This document shows, in pieces, positions 15,782 to 24,298 of a stretch of DNA of 64,000 bases (position 1 is the stretch's first letter; each line of letters starts with the position of its first letter). This DNA comes from Kribbella sindirgiensis (GTDB taxonomy: Bacteria > Actinomycetota > Actinomycetes > Propionibacteriales > Kribbellaceae): contig NZ_SJKA01000012.1 in the NCBI RefSeq assembly GCF_004331435.1, forward strand, positions 62,001 through 126,000, read 5' to 3'. The notes under the pieces were generated by a model. It made no database searches, was not told the DNA's origin, and saw nothing but the letters and a program-made list of their open reading frames with translations. The translations under genes were made by a program, and so were the position numbers.

Positions 15782-17836
15782 ATGAAGTTCACCGATGGGT
15801 ACTGGCAGTTGCGGGCAGGGCTCACGCGGTTGCGGCCGGCCGAGGTCGAGAGTGTGCGGGCGGGGGACCGGGACCTGACGGTGTTCGCGCCGGTCCGGCG
15901 GATCGAGCGGCGCGGTGACACGCTCAACCAGCCGATGTTCACGGTGACGTTCAGCTCGCCCGCCCGCGGCGTGATCGGTGTCCGGATCGCGCACCATCTC
16001 GGGGGCTTGCCCGCGCGCCCGTCGTACCGGCTGAACACCGACGACGAGCATCCGGTGAAGGTCGAGGTCGGCGCGACCGAGGCGCGGCTGACGTCCGGTG
16101 AGCTGAGCGTGGTGATCGCGCTCGAAGGACCGTGGGACGTGCGCTTCGAGCAGGATGGGACGCCGCTGACGAACTCGGGCGAGCGCAGCGTCGGCCTGAT
16201 CACCGATGCCGACGGCAAGCGGTACGTCCATGAACAGCTGGCGCTCGGGGTCGGCGAGACGATCTACGGGCTCGGCGAGCGCTTCGGCGCGTTCGTGAAG
16301 AACGGGCAGGTGGTCGACAGCTGGAACGCCGACGGTGGTACGTCGAGCGAGCAGGCGTACAAGAACGTCCCCTTCTACCTGAGCAGCAAGGGGTACGGCG
16401 TCCTTGTCGACAGCCCTGCCCGCGTGTCGTTCGAGGTCGGCTCGGAGGTCACGTCCCGCAACCAGTTCAGCGTCGAAGGCGAAGAGCTCGCGTACTACGT
16501 CTTCGCCGGCCCGACGCCGAAAGACGTGCTGCGCCGCTACACCGCCCTCACCGGACGACCCGCCCGCGTCCCGGCGTGGTCGATGGGGTTGTGGTTGTCG
16601 ACGTCGTTCACCACGGACTACACCGAGGAGACCACGAGCGCGTTCGTCGACGGGATGGCGGCGCGGGACCTGCCGCTGAGCGTCTTCCACTTCGACTGCT
16701 TCTGGATGCGTCAGTTCAACTGGTGCGACTTCATCTGGGACCCCGTGGCGTTCCCGGACCCGGCCGGGATGGTCCGCCGCCTCAAGGAGCGCGGTCTGCG
16801 GGTCAGCCTGTGGATCAACCCGTACATCGCGCAGCGCTCGGTGCTGTTCGAGGAGGGCCGCCGGCTCGGGTACCTGCTGAAGCGCCCGGACGGCTCGGTC
16901 TGGCAATGGGACATGTGGCAGGCGGGGATGGCGATCGTCGACTTCACCAACCCGGACGCGACGGCCTGGTTCCGCTCGAAGCTGCAGGCCCTGATCGGCA
17001 TCGGCGTCGACTGCTTCAAGACCGACTTCGGCGAACGCATCCCGACCGATGTCGCCTGGTACGACGGTTCCGATCCGGAGCGGATGCACAACTACTACGC
17101 GCAGCTCTACAACGCCGCTGTCTTCGGGCTGTTGGAGGAGAACCGGGGCGCCGGTGAGGCGGTGTTGTTCGCCCGCTCCGCGACGGCCGGTGGTCAGCAG
17201 TTCCCCGTGCACTGGGGCGGCGACTGCGAGTCGACGTTCGAGGCGATGGCGGAATCACTGCGCGGCGGGTTGTCGCTGGCCTCGTCGGGATTCGGCTACT
17301 GGAGTCACGACATCGGCGGGTTCGAGGGCACGCCGGACCCCGCGATCTTCAAGCGGTGGGTCGCGTTCGGGCTCCTCTCGTCGCACTCCCGGCTGCACGG
17401 CTCGTCGTCGTACCGGGTGCCGTGGGCGTTCGACGAGGAAGCGGTCGACGTACTGCGGAAGTTCACCAAGCTGAAGCTGTCGCTGATGCCGTATCTGGTC
17501 GCGACTGCCGAAGAAGCCCATCGTGACGGCGTGCCGATGATGCGCCCGATGGTCCTGGAGTTCCCGGACGACCCCGCGGTCGCCTACCTGGACCGCCAGT
17601 ACATGCTCGGCCCGGACCTCCTCGTCGCCCCGGTGATGAGCTTCGACGGCACGGTCTCCTTCTACTTGCCGCGCGGGCGGTGGACGTCGTTGCTGACCGG
17701 TGAGGTGGCGACCGGTCCGGCGTGGATCCAGCAGACGCACGGCTTCGACAGTTTGCCGTTGTACGTCCGCGAGGGCGCGGAGATCCAGCTGGCCGACCCG
17801 GTCGCCGTCGAGCGCTCACTGCGCGACGAAACGTGA
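15782..17836 (+). CDS. GH31 alpha-xylosidase (YicI-like)
   Basis: 684 residues, no signal peptide, so cytosolic. Domains: N-terminal beta-sandwich (about 1-235), (beta/alpha)8 barrel (about 245-590), C-terminal sheets. The substrate-binding motif FHFDCFWM and nucleophile motif CFKTDFGERIPTDV are those of E. coli YicI. Predicted nucleophile is Asp415 and acid/base Asp481 in VHWGGDCES, one residue off the YicI numbering. YicI-type enzymes release xylose from the non-reducing end of isoprimeverose and xyloglucan oligosaccharides. ATG 15782 is chosen because the operator at 15740 and the fold both point there; the longer frame from 15527 overlaps the response regulator gene. Confidence 0.94.
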   Translation: MKFTDGYWQLRAGLTRLRPAEVESVRAGDRDLTVFAPVRRIERRGDTLNQPMFTVTFSSPARGVIGVRIAHHLGGLPARPSYRLNTDDEHPVKVEVGATEARLTSGELSVVIALEGPWDVRFEQDGTPLTNSGERSVGLITDADGKRYVHEQLALGVGETIYGLGERFGAFVKNGQVVDSWNADGGTSSEQAYKNVPFYLSSKGYGVLVDSPARVSFEVGSEVTSRNQFSVEGEELAYYVFAGPTPKDVLRRYTALTGRPARVPAWSMGLWLSTSFTTDYTEETTSAFVDGMAARDLPLSVFHFDCFWMRQFNWCDFIWDPVAFPDPAGMVRRLKERGLRVSLWINPYIAQRSVLFEEGRRLGYLLKRPDGSVWQWDMWQAGMAIVDFTNPDATAWFRSKLQALIGIGVDCFKTDFGERIPTDVAWYDGSDPERMHNYYAQLYNAAVFGLLEENRGAGEAVLFARSATAGGQQFPVHWGGDCESTFEAMAESLRGGLSLASSGFGYWSHDIGGFEGTPDPAIFKRWVAFGLLSSHSRLHGSSSYRVPWAFDEEAVDVLRKFTKLKLSLMPYLVATAEEAHRDGVPMMRPMVLEFPDDPAVAYLDRQYMLGPDLLVAPVMSFDGTVSFYLPRGRWTSLLTGEVATGPAWIQQTHGFDSLPLYVREGAEIQLADPVAVERSLRDET

Positions 17837-17837
17837 G

Positions 17838-18620
17838 CTACGAGGTTGCGCCCGTGTAGCGCCGTACACCTAGCTGCCACAGGAGCAGGGTCGCGGCCGT
17901 GAAGACACCTCCGAGCAGGATCGCCGTGAGCAGGACGCCGGGGCCAGGTCCTCGGGTGAGGCTCTGGGCAGGCCAGGTCGTGATGGCTGCGACCGGGAAC
18001 GCGAACGTCAGGAGTCGTCGGAGCCACCGTCCGTAGATGTCGACCGGGTAGCGTCCGGTCTGCCAGGCGGCGCCGTGCAGTACGCCGAGGCTGAGCCGCG
18101 GTGCCCAGAACGCCAGCGCGGCGAGGCCGACCGACGTGGCCCAGCCGATCAGCAGCCCGATCAGGGTGAGCAACGCCCATCCGGTCACGGCGGCAGGCGA
18201 TGGAACCCGGCCCAGTTCGCGCAGTCCGACGATGATCACGCCGACGCCGAGCAGACTCTGCACGAGGGCGAGCGGCGCGTGCCGGGTACAGGTCGCGAGT
18301 ACGACGCTGTTCGCCGGCCGGAGCAGGTACGCGTCGAGGCGGCCGTCGCGGATCTGCTGGGCGAAGTCCGCGAGGCTCGGGTCCAGGAACGCCGCCCGGA
18401 GACCGGTGATGAGCGCGTAGGTGCCGGTGAAGGCGAGCATCTGTCCGGCGGTCCAACCGGCGAGCAGACCTGTCTGCGTGAAGACGAGGCCGATCGTGGC
18501 GACCGACGCGGTCAGGTCGACGAAGGCCAGGACCGCATCGAAGAACAGGTTCGTCCGGTAGGCCAAGGCACGTCGCAGCGACAGCGAGAACGCCGTACCG
18601 AACAACCGGGCGACTCTCAT
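17838..18620 (-). CDS. ABC-2 type transporter permease
   Basis: 260 residues with six predicted membrane helices. The family pattern of PF06182-like ABC-2 permeases is seen in LRRALAYRTNLFFDAVLAF near the N-terminus and QIRDGRLDAYLLRPAN in the first loop. The ATG (18618-18620) overlaps the stop of the upstream permease gene by one base (TGATG). With that second permease and the ATPase at 19387-20380 it forms an exporter of unknown substrate. The gene ends one base from the end of the convergent GH31 gene. Confidence 0.87.
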   Translation of the reverse strand: MRVARLFGTAFSLSLRRALAYRTNLFFDAVLAFVDLTASVATIGLVFTQTGLLAGWTAGQMLAFTGTYALITGLRAAFLDPSLADFAQQIRDGRLDAYLLRPANSVVLATCTRHAPLALVQSLLGVGVIIVGLRELGRVPSPAAVTGWALLTLIGLLIGWATSVGLAALAFWAPRLSLGVLHGAAWQTGRYPVDIYGRWLRRLLTFAFPVAAITTWPAQSLTRGPGPGVLLTAILLGGVFTAATLLLWQLGVRRYTGATS

Positions 18621-19390
18621 CACGCCCCCACGGTGCTGTAGCGGCGGATGCCGAGACGCCAGGCGCCGACGGCACAGCCGGCCAGAACCACTGTCCACAG
18701 CACCGCCACCGTGTACCCCGCCGCCGCGTCCGCGGATGACAGGGAGCCGGTCGCCAGCTCGGCCGGAAAACCGAGCATGGATCGAAACGGAAGGACCTGG
18801 GCGATCGTCCGCAGCGGATCGGGGAGGAGTGCGTTCGGCGCGGCGGAACCGCCGAGCAGGAAGACCAAGACGGTGCCGAAGGCAACCACCGCGTGAACTC
18901 GCTCGGTCCAGAACGCCGCCATCGCCAGCGACCACACGAACAAGAAGTGCAGGACGGCCGCGAGCACGAGTGCCGGTACGGCGGCCAGTACCGCAAGGGG
19001 TGTGAAGTTCACGCCGGTCGCGAACCCGACCACGGCGAGCAGAGGGATCCCGAGAACGAACATCCAGAGGCGGATCGCCAGGTTCTCGCCCAAGGGCCCG
19101 ATCACGGCGGGCTGCGGTCGCAGGAGCGCCGCAGCGATGCCACCGTTGTAGATCGCCTGCGCGAAGGTGTGGTTCTCGAACGACGCGGTCAGCAGGGCCA
19201 CACCGATGACGGCGAGGTAGTAACTGCCGATCTGAGGACCCGCGCCAGGGACCTGCCGCCAGACGAAGAGCCCGAGCAGCGGGGCGACGGCCTGTCCGAG
19301 CACCAAGGTGACGATGAACCACCAGGCACCCGACCACCCGATGACCTGGCGCCAGATCTCCAGCCGGACGAGTCGCAGGATGCGGTTCAC
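18620..19390 (-). CDS. ABC-2 type transporter permease
   Basis: 256 residues with six predicted membrane helices; a paralogue of the downstream permease (for example FAQAIYNGGIAAALLRPQP matches the loop QIRDGRLDAYLLRPAN). The GTG start at 19390 overlaps the stop of the ATPase gene by four bases (GTGA), which fixes the start although the frame is open further upstream. The two permeases would form a heterodimer with an ATPase homodimer. Confidence 0.87.
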   Translation of the reverse strand: MNRILRLVRLEIWRQVIGWSGAWWFIVTLVLGQAVAPLLGLFVWRQVPGAGPQIGSYYLAVIGVALLTASFENHTFAQAIYNGGIAAALLRPQPAVIGPLGENLAIRLWMFVLGIPLLAVVGFATGVNFTPLAVLAAVPALVLAAVLHFLFVWSLAMAAFWTERVHAVVAFGTVLVFLLGGSAAPNALLPDPLRTIAQVLPFRSMLGFPAELATGSLSSADAAAGYTVAVLWTVVLAGCAVGAWRLGIRRYSTVGA

Positions 19391-20380
19391 GACGCGATGT
19401 CCTTCGTCCGCCGCAGGCTGCGGTAGGCCTGGTCCATCACGTTCTCGAGCGACGGTTCCTCGACCGACAGGTCCGCGACCGCGAATCGGTCCAGCAGCCG
19501 GGCGGTCGTGGCAGGTACGACGTCGCGGGTGACCCGCAACAGCCACTGGTTGCCGTCGCGCCGCAGAACCTCGCCGTACGGCGACAGGTCCGGATCGTCG
19601 TCGATCACGGTCACCCGGATCAGCTTGGTCGGGGCGAACAGTGCGCCGAGTTCGTCGCGACGCCCGTCGAACGCGATCGCTCCGTCGTCCACGAGGATCA
19701 GTCGCGGACACAGCGATTCGACGTCGGCCATCGTGTGACTCGTCAGCAGCACGGTCGCACCGGTCCGGGCGGAGTACTCGGCGACGAAGGTTCTGATGGT
19801 CTTCGCCGCCGAGACGTCGAGCCCGATGGTGGGCTCATCGAGGAAGAGCACCCTCGGGCGGTAGACCAGCGCGAGCGCGAGGCCCGCCCTCATGCGCTCG
19901 CCGAGGCTCAGCGCGGACCTGTCGCTGCAGGATGCCGTCCAGGTCCAGCAGCTCGCTGAGCTCGGCCAGGTTGCGTCTGAAGTCGCCGTCGGAGATGTCG
20001 TAGAGGACCTGCTGGTAGTGGAACGAGTCCAGCACGGTGAGCTCGGGTGCGTCGCCGATCGGCTGACTTCCCCGGATCAGGGCGATCTCGCGGAGGTACT
20101 GGTTGTGCCGTCGCCACGGGACTTGGCCCAGCACCCGGACCCGTCCACTGGTCGGGTGCAGGATCCCGGCGAGGACCTTCAGCGTGGTCGTCTTGCCGGC
20201 CCCGTTCCGGCCGAGGAACCCCACGACCTGTCCGGCCGGGATCCCGAAGCTGAGGGCACGGACCGCTTCGACGTCGCGATACTGCCGCCGGACCAGCGCG
20301 CGGGCGGCCGCGACGAGGCCGCCGTCGCGGACCGGGACGCGGTACGTCATCGACAGTTCTTCCACTTCCACGGCGTCCAT
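19387..20380 (-). pseudogene. ABC transporter ATPase, split by a one-base frameshift
   Basis: The 5' frame (ATG 20380) encodes residues with the Walker A motif GRNGAGKTTT, a Q-loop region and then LLDLDGILQRQVRA. The 3' frame continues with LGERMRAGLALALVYRP, Walker B VLFLDEPTIGLD and the switch His in LLTSHTMAD, plus a C-terminal regulatory domain. Adding one base near 19910-19914 joins them into about 331 residues with the ABC signature LSLGER. So the shift falls exactly in the signature motif. It may be a real inactivating mutation or a sequence error. Both permease genes downstream are intact, which slightly favours an error or a recent event. Confidence 0.88.
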
Positions 20381-20435
20381 GCTTAAAGTTTATCGTTGAA
20401 GTTGAGTTTGACTGTTTGCCGCGGATCTGCTTGGA

Positions 20436-21248
20436 GTGCACGTGGAGAAACCCTCAAATGGTGCGTCAAGGACTGTGCGCGGGGTGACGCTCGCCCGGGA
20501 GGCCGGGATCTCGGTCCAGCAGGTGCGCAACTACGAGCAGGCCGGACTGCTGCCACTGGCGAGCCGGACCCCCGCCGGGTACCGGGAGTTCGACGAGTCG
20601 CACCGGCAGGCGCTGACGGCAGCGCGGGTACTCGTGCGTGCCTACGGCTGGGACGCCGCCGTGACGATCCTGGCGGCGGTGCACCGCGACGATCTGCGGA
20701 CCGCGGTGGCGAGCGTCGATCATGCCCACGCCGCGCTGGACCAGGAACGGGAACGGATCCAGCAGGCCCTGCGGGCTTTCGAGGTCGTCGTCACGCATCC
20801 TCTCGACGCCGATCCGCGGATGGCGGCCGCGCTCGCCCAGATCGCCCGGCAGGACGCCCCGCTGCGGATCGGCCAACTGGCGAACCTGCTGGGCGTTCGT
20901 ACGTCGGCGCTGCGCTTCTGGGAACGCTCCGGACTCGTGCGCCCGGTCCGCGAACGGACCACCGGCTATCGCAGGTACGACGTCGCCGCCGCGCGCGATG
21001 CCCATCTCGTGCGCCTGTTGCGCGAAGGGAACTTCTCGATGACGATCATCCGCGCGGCGATCGACGAGATGCACTCCTCACCGGACGGCCGCCCCGAGAG
21101 AGTCGGCGCCGAGCTCAACCGGCGCGACGCCGAACTGCACGACCGCAGCCTCGCGAGGCTCCGAGCGGACGCGGCCCTGGTCGCCTACCTGGACTGGCGG
21201 GCAGCCAATCCCTCGAGGACCACGCCGGCCGCCGAGAACACGACGTAG
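20436..21248 (+). CDS. MerR family regulator with two MerR-type DNA-binding domains
   Basis: 270 residues. The first winged HTH is at about 15-75 (VTLAREAGISVQQVRNYEQAGLLPL, then TPAGYREF). The second is at about 143-205 (RIGQLANLLGVRTSALRFWERSGLVRP, then TTGYRRYD). Helical linkers separate and follow them; no cysteine-rich or GyrI-like effector domain is present. Most MerR proteins have one such domain and dimerise. It is divergent from the ABC exporter operon across 55 A/T-rich bases, so it probably regulates that operon. The start is GTG 20436; GTG 20442 is an alternative. Its 3' end overlaps the GH3 frame on the other strand by 64 bases. Confidence 0.87.
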   Translation: MHVEKPSNGASRTVRGVTLAREAGISVQQVRNYEQAGLLPLASRTPAGYREFDESHRQALTAARVLVRAYGWDAAVTILAAVHRDDLRTAVASVDHAHAALDQERERIQQALRAFEVVVTHPLDADPRMAAALAQIARQDAPLRIGQLANLLGVRTSALRFWERSGLVRPVRERTTGYRRYDVAAARDAHLVRLLREGNFSMTIIRAAIDEMHSSPDGRPERVGAELNRRDAELHDRSLARLRADAALVAYLDWRAANPSRTTPAAENTT

Positions 21249-24064
21249 AGGGTGTGCGTCAGCTCGACAGTACGTATATGTCCACTGCCCGGTGGCTGAG
21301 CCGGATTCCCGGCGTGCGCCGCGGCGCGGTCGCCGCTAGTGGGCGTATACGTACTGTCGAGCTGCAGATCGCCGGCGATCGAGACCAAGCCGTCCGTGGG
21401 CAGCACTTGCAGGGTGCCGAGTAGTTGGCCGTGGAGCGGGTCGTCCAGGCGGAAGGTGATGGTGGCGGGGGAGTTGCCGCGGTTGGCGGCTCGGGCGTGG
21501 TACTGCGTTGGCTTGAGGTCGATGTCGTCGAAAGCCAGCCAGGCTTCGGGTTCCAGTGAGATGACAGCGTCGCCGCGATCGCGGGTGGCGGTGGTCATGG
21601 TCATCGCGCAGTAGTCGTCGAAGCTGGTGGCGGCGAGGTGGGCGAGCGTTCGCGGTGGGATCTGGTCGCCGCGCACGTCGAGGGTCGCGGTCAGACGGAG
21701 GTCGGTGCTGGACCGGCCGACCATGATGCTGTGGCGGGCCGTCTCGACGCAGCGCTGGTCTCGGGTCACGTCCCAGAATCCGAGGTCGGCCGCGGTGACG
21801 GTCAGCTCGACCTCGACGGTCTCGCCCGGTTCCAGGGTGACCCGGCGGAAACCGCGTAGCTGACGGAGCGGTTGCTTGACCCGCGAGCGCTGCTGCCGTG
21901 TGTACAGCTGAGCGAGCTCGGTCCCGGGTCGATCGCCGGTGTTCGTGACGGTGAACGAGACACGGACCTCGCCGTCCGCCGGCGTCGACGGTGTGCTCAG
22001 CCGCAGGTCGCCGTACGCGAAGGTGGTGTAGCTGAGGCCGTGGCCGAAGGGGTAGAGCGGTGTGCCTCGGTAGTACAGGTACGTCGCGTCCGTCGCGATG
22101 ATGTCGTAGTCGAGCAGGCCGGGCAGGTCCGCGGCCGAGTGGTACCAGGTCTGCGTCAGCCGGCCCGCGGGGTCGTGGTCGCCGAGGAGTACGTCGGCGA
22201 GCGCGTGACCGTACTCCTGCCCGCCGTGCGCGGACCACAGGATCGCGGGCAGGTGCTGCTGCGCCCAGCCGATCGCGTACGGGTAGCTGCTGCTCAGCAC
22301 CAGCACCGTCCGTGGGTTCGCCGCGTGCACCTGCCGGATCAGCCGGTCCTGCGCCGGCGGCAGGTCCAGCGTCTCGCGGTCCTCGGTCTCGCGACCGTTC
22401 ACCAGCGGGTGGTTGCCCGCGACAACGATCGCGACGTCGGCGCGGGCGGCCAGCTCGGCGGCTGTCGCCGCGCCGTCGATCACCACATCGAGCTCGAAGG
22501 CGGTCCCGTCATCGGCGAGGCCGACAGCGCCGTCCGAGTCGACCTGGAGGTACCGGCCGCTGTGCAGGTGCTGGATCAGGACGGTGTTCGACGACTGCAC
22601 GAGCCTGAAGGTCTGCTTGACCTCCCAGCCGTTCGGTCCGGGCTGGTCCGCGACCAGCTCACCGTCGTCGGTGACCGTCAGATGCCGGCCGTTCCGCACC
22701 GAGCGCAGCGCCCACGCGTCACCACCCCAGTCGAAGAGATCGAACTCGCCGGCGTCCGCGCCGGTCCGCAGTACGGCGTCGGCGCCGACGCACAGGTACG
22801 ACGCCGAGCCCGCGATCCGGAGCGTGATCCGATCGACGCCCTCGCAGTACTCGACCTGGCCGAGCCGTTCCCGGAGGCCGTCCAGCGCGGTCACCTGATA
22901 GGGCAACGTCCCGGCGTACCAGTCCTCCGAGAGCGTGCCCGCGAGCGGGCCGACCACGGCGACGCGGGTCGAAGGGCCGAGGGGAAGGACCTGCTCGTCG
23001 TGCTTGAGCAGCACGATCGCCTGCCGGGCCGCCTCCTGCGCGAGCCGGCGATGGGCGGGGCAGTTGACCAGCTCGGGTTCGAGCGCCGCGTACGGGTCGA
23101 GGTCGTCGAATTCGCCCAGGCGGAACCGGATCGCGAGCGCTCGCCGTACGGCGGTGTCGAGATCCGCGAGCGTGATCAGCCCGCGGTCGAGGGCCGTCGT
23201 CAACCGTTCGATGGTCGCGGTGGCGTCGGTGCCGTCCTGGGTGAAGCTGTCCACGCCCGCCTTCAGTGCGGCGGCGTACGCGGTCGGTCCGTCGGGCAGG
23301 TACTGCTGCAGGCCGAACAGGTTGGCCGGCGCGTACGCGTCGCTGACGACCAGCACCTCGTCGGTCGTCCACGGGCGCAGGACGTCGTTGATCAGCGGGC
23401 TGAGGTGGGCGGGCCGTCCGTTCACCAGGTTGTACGACGGCATCACCGCGACCGCCGCGCCCGCCTCGATCGGAGCGCGGAACGCGGGCAGTTCGTAGTC
23501 GTGCAGGACCCGGGGCGGCAGGTTGCTCGAGGTCGTGCACCGGTCGGTCTCGTTGTTGTAGGCAAGGAAATGCTTCAGTGTCGGAGCGGTCTTCAGGTAC
23601 GTCGGGTGGTCGCCCGCCAGACCGTGTCCGTACGCGGTCGCGATCACCCCGGTCAGCCAGGGATCCTCGGCGTACCCCTCCTCGTTGCGGCCCCAGCGCG
23701 GGTCGCGCAACGGGTTGACGACCGGCGCCCAGACGTTGAGGCCGACGCCGGCCGGGTCTTTCTGGTGGAACACGCGGACTTCGTCCCCGACCGCCGCGCC
23801 GACCGCGCGCACGAGGTCGGGGCTCCAGCTCGCGGCCAGGCCGATCGCCTGCGGGAACACGGTCGCCGGACCGTGCCAGGCGACACCGTGCAGGGCCTCG
23901 GTGCCGGTCCGGAACGTCTCCAGGCCGAGCCGGGCGACGGGCGGCTGGTACTGGTGCAGGAACGCGACCTTCTCGTCGGGGGTGAGCCGGGCGAGCAGGT
24001 CGTCGATCCGGGCGTCGATCGGCCGGGCCGGGTCGCGGAACGGGGGAGGAGCTGGAGTACTCAT
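21185..24064 (-). CDS. GH3 beta-glucosidase/xylosidase with trefoil-like insert and CBM6-like tail
   Basis: 959 residues, no signal peptide. The GH3 N-terminal barrel spans about 10-320, with predicted nucleophile Asp242 in VVSDAYAP. The GH3 C-terminal domain is split by about 130 residues resembling a fascin/beta-trefoil fold (SASYLCVGADAVL, RNGRHLTVTDDGE, HSGRYLQVDSDG). A fibronectin-III-like domain (about 680-790) and a CBM6-like beta-sandwich end the protein. In the last domain a 35-residue stretch is encoded by a 105-bp palindromic element. ATG 24064 is chosen because two operator copies lie directly upstream; the open frame runs past them. Expected role: removal of terminal beta-linked glucose (or xylose) from imported xyloglucan oligosaccharides. 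Confidence 0.9.
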   Translation of the reverse strand: MSTPAPPPFRDPARPIDARIDDLLARLTPDEKVAFLHQYQPPVARLGLETFRTGTEALHGVAWHGPATVFPQAIGLAASWSPDLVRAVGAAVGDEVRVFHQKDPAGVGLNVWAPVVNPLRDPRWGRNEEGYAEDPWLTGVIATAYGHGLAGDHPTYLKTAPTLKHFLAYNNETDRCTTSSNLPPRVLHDYELPAFRAPIEAGAAVAVMPSYNLVNGRPAHLSPLINDVLRPWTTDEVLVVSDAYAPANLFGLQQYLPDGPTAYAAALKAGVDSFTQDGTDATATIERLTTALDRGLITLADLDTAVRRALAIRFRLGEFDDLDPYAALEPELVNCPAHRRLAQEAARQAIVLLKHDEQVLPLGPSTRVAVVGPLAGTLSEDWYAGTLPYQVTALDGLRERLGQVEYCEGVDRITLRIAGSASYLCVGADAVLRTGADAGEFDLFDWGGDAWALRSVRNGRHLTVTDDGELVADQPGPNGWEVKQTFRLVQSSNTVLIQHLHSGRYLQVDSDGAVGLADDGTAFELDVVIDGAATAAELAARADVAIVVAGNHPLVNGRETEDRETLDLPPAQDRLIRQVHAANPRTVLVLSSSYPYAIGWAQQHLPAILWSAHGGQEYGHALADVLLGDHDPAGRLTQTWYHSAADLPGLLDYDIIATDATYLYYRGTPLYPFGHGLSYTTFAYGDLRLSTPSTPADGEVRVSFTVTNTGDRPGTELAQLYTRQQRSRVKQPLRQLRGFRRVTLEPGETVEVELTVTAADLGFWDVTRDQRCVETARHSIMVGRSSTDLRLTATLDVRGDQIPPRTLAHLAATSFDDYCAMTMTTATRDRGDAVISLEPEAWLAFDDIDLKPTQYHARAANRGNSPATITFRLDDPLHGQLLGTLQVLPTDGLVSIAGDLQLDSTYTPTSGDRAAAHAGNPAQPPGSGHIRTVELTHTLYVVFSAAGVVLEGLAARQSR
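21260..21364. repeat. 105-bp palindromic element inserted in frame in the GH3 gene
   Basis: The ends form a perfect 19-bp inverted repeat (CAGCTCGACAGTACGTATA at 21260-21278 and its complement at 21346-21364). The arms continue to 27 bp (21260-21286 and 21338-21364) with two mismatches that would be G-U pairs in plus-strand RNA. The unit is 35 codons long, keeps the GH3 frame open, and splits the last strands of the CBM6-like domain between DLQL and THTLYVVF. It looks like a small non-autonomous palindromic insertion; no transposase is present and no second copy was seen in the window. Confidence 0.75.
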
Positions 24065-24089
24065 CGGCGGTCGACTCCACGGGCTGGTG

Positions 24090-24103
24090 TCGAAGCGCTT
24101 CGA
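24090..24103. promoter_or_regulatory. LacI operator (XyG box), proximal copy upstream of GH3
   Basis: The perfect palindrome TCGAAGCGCTTCGA lies 25 bases upstream of the GH3 start on the minus strand. A second copy follows 37 bp further upstream. Confidence 0.85.
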
Positions 24104-24126
24104 TTCAACCGGGCGGCGGAAGCTGG

Positions 24127-24140
24127 TCGAAGCGCTTCGA
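24127..24140. promoter_or_regulatory. LacI operator (XyG box), distal copy upstream of GH3
   Basis: A second perfect TCGAAGCGCTTCGA, 37 bp (about 3.5 helical turns) from the proximal copy. Paired sites allow cooperative binding or a short loop by a tetrameric or dimeric LacI protein. The rest of this 234-base intergenic region, up to the ROK gene, ends in a G/T-rich stretch (24229-24298) with degenerate GCGGGTG units and no recognised gene. Confidence 0.85.
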
Positions 24141-24298
24141 CAGACGGGCGTGAACAGAGGGTTGCATCCCGGACGCGCATGGTCAAGACCTTGGCGAAGC
24201 GAGAAGGGCATGCGCTTTCCCCGGGCGGCGCGGGTGCGGACGGAGGTGCGGTCGGGTGCGGTGCAGGTCTGCGCGGGTGTGCGCGGGTGCTGGTGTGG

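Noticed and set aside
21260..21364. Simple terminator between the convergent MerR and GH3 genes
   Set aside because: The GH3 frame stays open through the repeat and continues with a plausible domain end (THTLYVVF), so an insertion explains it better; a terminator role is not excluded.
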